Shown piece after piece: positions 59,132 to 64,000 of a stretch of 64,000 nucleotides of DNA; the first letter of the stretch is position 1; every line of letters begins with the position of its first letter. The notes beneath the pieces were generated by a model. It made no database searches and was not told the DNA's origin. It saw nothing but the letters and a program-made list of their open reading frames with translations. The stretch lies in the NCBI RefSeq assembly GCF_004803895.1, contig NZ_CP021978.1, positions 1 through 64,000 of the forward strand, written 5' to 3'. This DNA is from Streptomyces hawaiiensis (GTDB lineage: Bacteria; Actinomycetota; Actinomycetes; Streptomycetales; Streptomycetaceae). A program made the position numbers and the translations under genes.

Positions 59132-61308
59132 TCACTTCCGCCTCGGCCGGCCTGGATAGGAGCCGGCGGGGCGGAGTCGGGTGCCGTTCTTGAGGAGCGC
59201 GAGGCGGATGGCGGCGAGGCTGGTGTCCTCTCGGTCGGCGATGGCCTGGAGGGAGAGATGGTCGCGTTCGTACCACAGGCGCCACTGTGCTGACCGGTTG
59301 GCGGTGCGCTGAGTGCGGCGGAAGCGGGGCGGGCTCCAGTCGACGGGGTGCTGGGCGAGCAGATGGACGACGTGCGCGGTGGTCGTCTCCAGGGTGCGGG
59401 CGAGCTGGGCGACGGAGAAGTCGCTGCCGGGCACGGCCTGATGGAGCCGATCGGCGCTGATGCTGTACGGGTCGGGCCCCGGCAGCTGAAGGTCGCGCAG
59501 CGCGTGGACGGGTAGCTGCGGCGCCCATTGGACGGGCTCGTCGATGCCGTGCTCGTCGAGGAGCGTTCGTGCGGTGTGATGGAGGAGTTCGGCCTCGGCG
59601 GGCAGGATCCGCCAGCGGAAACGCTGATAGTGCTGCCGTTGGGCGGGGGTGGCGGGCGCGATGGCGGGGTGGGCGAGATGGGCGGGTGATCCGGTAATGG
59701 TGTGGAAGAGCCAGCGTTGCGCGTGTACCGCGTCGGGACCGGGGTTCGAGCGCAGCCACCGCTGCATCTCCAACCATGCCCGCGCGTCGATGAATTGGGG
59801 GCGGGCGGTGAACAGTGCGCGTCGGCGTATGTAGTCGATCGGGGCGCCGTGCGCGTCCAGGTGGTCGGCGAGCACGATCAGCGTGTGCAGGACGTCCGCG
59901 CCGTTCGGGTGGCGGGTGAGGGTGGCGAGGAACGTGGACACGTTGTGGCTGCTGACGGTGGTGCCGGTCAGGCGGACCGCGGCGTGGATCGGGGTGGTGT
60001 TCCCGGCCAGCAGACAGGCGACTGCGAGGAGTTCGTCGGCGCGTTGGGCGGCGGGCCTGCCGCTGGCGTGCCGTGGAGTGAGCCGCAGCGCCCACTCCGG
60101 CCACAGGGCGGTCGGCAGTACACAGGCCCTGTTGTCGCGGTCGCTTGGGGGCCGGGTGGAGCCGACGCCGGTACGGTGACGCAGGCGCGCCACCGGCATC
60201 AGCTTGCTCTCCCTGCTGCACCGCAGCGCAGCTTCGAGCGCGGGCGAGATGACGCCGCCGAGGGCGACGACGTTGCCGGGGTGCAGCGCCCGGCCGGAAG
60301 CGGCCACCCGGTCGGTGAGCCACTGCACGGCCCGGGCCGCGGAGCGGATGTTCTCGGCGCGCAGGATACGGAACGCCGCGGTGACGGCGACGGCCGTCGC
60401 GGCGGCGTCGCCGGGAGCGACATGGCTGTGCAGATCACCGTGGAGGGCGTCCGGTGAGCGTTGGGAGCCGGCGGGCAGCGGGTCGGCACGGTAGCGCTCC
60501 AGCCGCTCCAGGACATCGGACGGGGCGAGCGGGCCCAGGGCGTCGGGTGTTGCGTGGTTGAGGACCAGTACCCCGAGACTCTTCGCATCGCGCAGCACCA
60601 CGTTCAACGGTGCGCCGTCGGGACCGTACAGCGGCCAGCGCACCGGGCGGCCGGGGGTGGTGAGGGCGGTGTCGATGAGGCGTTGGGCCTCGGCCAGGTC
60701 CCCATCGGCCGGAATCGCGGTGGCCGGGGTGTCGGTGAGGGGGTGGTGGCAGCGAGGTGGCCCGCCGTCCGGGGCAGCGCTGGAGCACCGTCCCGGACGG
60801 GGTGTCTCCCGCCGGGGGTGGGAGCGCAGGCGCGGGACGCGGTGGCAGGCCGGGCAGCGGTCGACCAGCAGGACATGGTGACGTGTGCAGGCGAAGGACC
60901 AGCTCAGACGCCAGGCCACCAGCCAGCGTCCGCCGCTGTCGGCCAGGCAGAAGGGGCAGAACCGGGATCCCGCCCGTCCCCACAGCACCCGCCGGTCACC
61001 CGCCGGTGCCGGGGCAGGATGTCCACCGCGTGCCCGTCGAAGGGCTGCAAGGTCATCGCCGCGAGCACGCCCGCGGCGACTCCGGTGACCTCCGTGATGG
61101 ACGCGAGTTCGTCCCGCGTGAGGCGGATGGTCCAGGCCGGCAGCACCAGCGCAGACATGGCCGTCTCCCGGTTGGGGAGACCGAATGCGCCGAGCACGTC
61201 CGTGAACGGGCAGGTCAGACGGGCCGCGGTGAACTCCAGCCAGGAGTCCAGGGCCTCACCGGGATCCGGTGCGCACCGGATCGGCAAGCTCCGTCGTCCG
61301 GTGCTCAT
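59132..61308 (-). pseudogene. tniQ: TniQ/TnsD-family target selector, one frameshift
   Basis: Start ATG 61308 (MSTGRRSLPIRCAPDPGEAL) lies inside the end of tnsC. The first part (to about 60990) has DSWLEFTAARLTCPFTDVLG and ends RHRRVTGG. The frame then shifts and continues FCPFCLADSGGRW, RLSWSFACTRHHVLLVDRCP, a CxxC...C..H...CxxC zinc ribbon, and about 590 more residues with HTH-like C-terminal units (SVAQLARTLETTTAHVVHLL, LQAIADREDTSLAAIRLALL). TniQ proteins guide the transposon to its target. As written it is split. Confidence 0.8.
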
Positions 61309-62425
61309 CCGGCGGCCCGCGCCCGGCGTGGACGGCTGGTGGCCCCCCCCCCGCGCCCAGCGCGTATTCGAGTTCGCGGCGGGCCTGTTCGGCGGCCTCG
61401 TCGTTCCTGACGCGGTCGAGGAGATCACGGGTGAGGCGTTCGGTGCCGGTGCGCTGGGCCCGCTGGCAGCCGCGGTTGACCAACGTCATCAAGGAACCGA
61501 TGTGCCCGGTGCTGCGGGCGAAGAGGTAGTCGGACAGATCGTCGGCGAGCATGCCGGGATACGTGTCGGTCAGAACGATGCGCTGTTCCAGGGCCAACAG
61601 CAACCGTCGCCAGTGAGCGCGGCCCTGGTCGGTGTCGATGGTGAAGGGCGGCATGTCCAGGCGGGTGGTGCGCCGGCCGGTCTGCGCCAGGGCCGTGTCG
61701 CCGCTCGCCTCGCCCTCGCTGAACAGGCCCTTGTCCGCGAGTCCCACGCCGACCTTGAGAAGGGTGACGGGGAACTCGTTGGCGATCCACTTGAGATGGT
61801 TGCTGACCTCGATGCCGCTGGTCTTGCGCCACTTCAGGAAGTGCAGGTCGTCCAGGATCAGCAGGCGCACCTCGCAGGACAGCACACAGTCCAGGGCCTG
61901 CAGACCGAGCTGGGCGGCGGTGGAGTTCTGACGTCCGGGGTGGCCGAAGAACTCCAGCATGGCCCGGTTGAGGTCCTTCATGCCGGTGTTGCCGGTCAGC
62001 CCCACCCGGCACACCGGCCACCGCTCATGCCCCTGCACGGTGAAGCTGCCGTGCTCGGCGATCTCCCGGCGGTGGAATGCGCGGGCGAAGGCGAGCACCG
62101 CCGTGGTCTTGCCCAGTCCCGGGAACGCGTCGACGGCCACCGCCCCCTTGGCCTTGTCGCCATCCTGGAGGTTGCTGTCCACGATGTCCCACAAGTCCTC
62201 GTGCAGCGCGGCGAGTTGAGGAGTGCGGATCGGACCCAGATTGGCGTGCCACACCCGGCGGGCACGGTCGTAGGCGCTCCGCGCCCCGGCGTCCAGGGCC
62301 TCAAGCTCGCTGCGGCTCAGCGTCCCGGGCTGGATGCGGCGCGGTGCGTCGGCGAACGCCTGGAAGTCCTCCTTCCGCGACAGAGCCAGATTCCCCGGAT
62401 CCGACCGGCTCGCCGGGGCGGTCAC
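61256..62425 (-). CDS. tnsC: TnsC-like AAA+ transposition ATPase
   Basis: The product has 389 residues. Walker A DAFPGLGKTTA at about 99-109, Walker B LLILDDLH at 188-195, sensor region VTLLKVGVGLADKGLF. It regulates TnsB and links it to TniQ. Its start overlaps the end of tnsB (ATGA) and its end overlaps the start of tniQ. A run of ten identical bases (61343-61352, G on the coding strand) near the C-terminus could slip. Complete otherwise. Confidence 0.88.
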   Translation of the reverse strand: MTAPASRSDPGNLALSRKEDFQAFADAPRRIQPGTLSRSELEALDAGARSAYDRARRVWHANLGPIRTPQLAALHEDLWDIVDSNLQDGDKAKGAVAVDAFPGLGKTTAVLAFARAFHRREIAEHGSFTVQGHERWPVCRVGLTGNTGMKDLNRAMLEFFGHPGRQNSTAAQLGLQALDCVLSCEVRLLILDDLHFLKWRKTSGIEVSNHLKWIANEFPVTLLKVGVGLADKGLFSEGEASGDTALAQTGRRTTRLDMPPFTIDTDQGRAHWRRLLLALEQRIVLTDTYPGMLADDLSDYLFARSTGHIGSLMTLVNRGCQRAQRTGTERLTRDLLDRVRNDEAAEQARRELEYALGAGGGPPAVHAGRGPPDEHRTTELADPVRTGSR

Positions 62426-63540
62426 ACGTCCTCCAGGGCGTCGGCATAGAAGTCGTCTTCCTCGACGGGCCCGAGGTCGCCTTCGTCATCGTCACCCGCT
62501 TCGGCGGCCTGCTCAGCAATGGGGAGTTCCGCCGGCCGCGGGTCCTCGCCCAGCGCCCGGCGCACAGACGGCAGGACGGCGGCCTTGCCGGTGCGGGGCA
62601 TTTCGAGGGCAGCCTGCTCGCGGGACAGGCGCAGAGCCATGCGCCGTTCGGCGAGCGTGGTACCCAGCCCCAGGTTCCAGCGCTCCAGCAGGTCGGCGAC
62701 GCAGCCGATCGTCGGGATACCGGTACTTCGCGGCGGCCAGCTTCCGGGCGAAGACCAGGGCGTCCTCACTCAACGGCATCCCCGCCACCGGCGCATACTC
62801 CCAGGCCAGGGTATGCCAGATGCGGGTTGCCGGATCACGGAAGTAGATCCGGGTGATGTCGTCCGGATCGACCTGGAACGGCCAGCCGTTCGCGACCGGC
62901 CCGTCGTACGGGCTGCGGATCCCGGGGGCGGGCAAGCCCGGGCCGCGGTAGCGGCGGCGGTCGATCTCCACACCGTAGTGCTGGACCGTGCGCCACTTCG
63001 TCGCCAGGAACTCGAAGGCGAGATCCGGATCCCGGGGCACCTCGATGTAGCCGGCCCGCGCCATCCCGTGCTCGAACATCTGTGCAGGCGACATCCGCAA
63101 GCCCGGCACACCCGGATCGACCAGACCGGCGTGGGGACGGCAGTGGTAGACTACCGCGATCCACTCCCGGACGATCTCTTCCAGCTCGTCGAGGAAGAAG
63201 AACGCATCGGCCTCGGGAAGCTCGCCGCGGGCGTGGATGTCGGGGCCCTTTGCTCAGCACGCTCCAGCACAACGTGGCGCTCGTCTTCGCGCAGTTGACC
63301 CAGCACGACCGAGGCGATCTCCTCGACGTCCCCGGCCGAAGGCCCAGCCCGCTCCGGGATCACCACTGCACGGTCGGTGAACAGCAACTCCTTCAGCGCC
63401 AGCCGACGAACCCGTCCCCGGCTGTCCTTCAGGACCACCTCGTTGCCCGCAGTCGTCGCAGCCATCTCGACCACCTCGACGGTCTCCCCGTCGTAGCGGA
63501 AACGTGTCCCCACTCCGACACGGGCTCCGGCACCACTCAC
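62422..63540 (-). pseudogene. tnsB: tnsB with the catalytic core deleted and a frameshift
   Basis: GTG 63540 with GAGGAGGACGGC upstream gives the small beta domain (GVGTRFRYDGETVEVVEMAA, LKDSRGRVRRLALKELLF). At about 63240 it jumps to GPDIHARGELPEADAFFFLD, the region after the DDE core, continuing with VYHCRPHAGLVDPGVPGL and the Mu-type barrel (DDITRIYFRDPATRIWHTLA). None of the three catalytic acids remains. A further frameshift near 62715 precedes LLERWNLGLGTTLAERRMAL and the acidic tail. Confidence 0.8.
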
Positions 63541-63575
63541 GCCGTCCTCCTCAACACGCAGGAAGGACGCAGAGG

Positions 63576-64000
63576 TTAGAGGTAATGGACCGCGGCACGG
63601 ACACACGGCTCGGGCCGGCCGGGAAGAAACTCAGCCGCCGACCTGAGCGGGACACCGTCCAGGTCGGCGCGACGCAACTCCTCCAGGACCTCCGGTGAGA
63701 ACAACCACCCACGCCGATACGCGGCAAGGAAGCGGATGTTTTCCAGCACCGTCTCCGGCGGCTCGCTCCACACCTGATAGCGCCACCCCCGCAACTCCAC
63801 CGCCCGCCGGGTCCATGCGAACGTGAAGGACACCACCGGCCTCGGCAGCCGCTGGCGCGGCTTGACGTCCACGACCACCGGTCCACTGTCGGTGATCAGG
63901 AAGTAGTCCGGGACGTGCTTGCGGACCTGCCCATCCACCACGGCCTTCAGAAGGAAGGGCTGGGCCACGATGCCGTGTACCGAAGGATCGAAGTCGGCGA
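63576..64000 (-). CDS. tnsA: TnsA endonuclease subunit, partial (N-terminus beyond the window)
   Basis: About 141 residues are present, starting within ADFDPSVHGIVAQPFLLKAV. The nuclease site is intact here: Asp in RKHVPDYFLITDSG and D-x-K in VVVDVKPRQRLPRP. The N-terminal Glu is outside the window. The rest reads WRYQVWSEPPETVLENIRFL, AYRRGWLFSPEVLEELRRAD. It precedes tnsB by 35 bp. Confidence 0.85.
   Translation of the reverse strand, partial: ADFDPSVHGIVAQPFLLKAVVDGQVRKHVPDYFLITDSGPVVVDVKPRQRLPRPVVSFTFAWTRRAVELRGWRYQVWSEPPETVLENIRFLAAYRRGWLFSPEVLEELRRADLDGVPLRSAAEFLPGRPEPCVRAAVHYL

Larger units (their letters stand above)
59132..64000 (-). mobile_element. Tn7-like transposon core (tnsA-tnsB-tnsC-tniQ), right side beyond the window
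   Basis: Gene order tnsA, tnsB, tnsC, tniQ reading leftward with overlapping or closely spaced genes is the actinobacterial Tn7/Tn5053-like arrangement. tnsB is internally deleted and tniQ is frameshifted, so the element is probably dead unless helped. No cargo is recognisable on the left; cargo may lie to the right. Confidence 0.75.

Noticed and set aside
60461..62449. 662-residue plus-strand frame opposite tniQ/tnsC
   Set aside because: Antisense shadow; the minus strand has Walker motifs and a zinc ribbon.

Overview
The window is high-GC actinobacterial DNA, almost certainly Streptomyces: very GC-rich third codon positions, many GTG starts, GTGA/ATGA stop-start overlaps, MmyB-type XRE regulators and helicase-associated (HA) repeat proteins. 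No rRNA, tRNA or CRISPR array was found. The left three quarters (about 1-48.5 kb) look like an accessory, possibly chromosome-arm or plasmid-derived, region full of mobile elements, fragments and defence-type genes. The segment 48.6-58.9 kb looks like ordinary chromosomal gene content with intact genes and clear operators. The last 5 kb is another transposon.

Layout. 1-1.6 kb: tyrosine recombinase split by an IS5-family element. 1.8-5.6 kb: small membrane protein and a divergent HTH-NACHT-repeat STAND ATPase (candidate anti-phage protein). 5.8-10 kb: truncated HA helicase, a sigma factor with an unknown co-translated partner, and a decayed second copy of the helicase tail. 10.1-14.2 kb: Tn7-like operon with a TnsA-like protein whose catalytic residues are missing, an intact TnsB, and an HA-repeat protein where TnsC would normally be. 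14.2-17.4 kb: truncated unknown gene and a frameshifted GmrSD-like restriction gene ending in a RAMA-like domain. 17.5-20.1 kb: XRE regulator and divergent MFS exporter around a perfect palindrome. 20.1-22.7 kb: IS5-family and IS630-family elements around a broken HxlR gene. 22.9-26.2 kb: fragments of a recombinase, a TnsC-like ATPase, a DUF3732 ATPase and a DNA ligase.

26.4-29.5 kb holds a four-gene, translationally coupled operon: a 59-aa peptide, two uncharacterised proteins and a class C beta-lactamase-like hydrolase. It is the best candidate for an undescribed peptide pathway. 30.8-42.5 kb: an ATP-dependent DNA ligase gene appears split by a roughly 10.6-kb Tn554-like element with three tyrosine recombinases plus a small helical protein, carrying a TetR, flavin oxidoreductase and MFS exporter as cargo. 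42.7-44.2 kb: secreted GH43-ricin glycosidase. 44.4-48.1 kb: nest of truncated IS256, IS630, IS701 and IS5 elements, including an aadA-like gene between IS5 ends. 48.6-58.9 kb: flavin-type protein, TetR and SDR pair, RarA, MmcQ proteins, AraC regulator, aldo-keto reductase and TetR pair, quinone oxidoreductase, carboxylesterase. 59.1-64 kb: Tn7-like tniQ-tnsC-tnsB-tnsA, with tnsB missing its catalytic core.

Many genes in the mobile part carry single frameshifts, often in homopolymers, while most housekeeping-like genes are intact. Real decay is the simpler reading for the mobile genes; base-calling error remains possible for the isolated cases.
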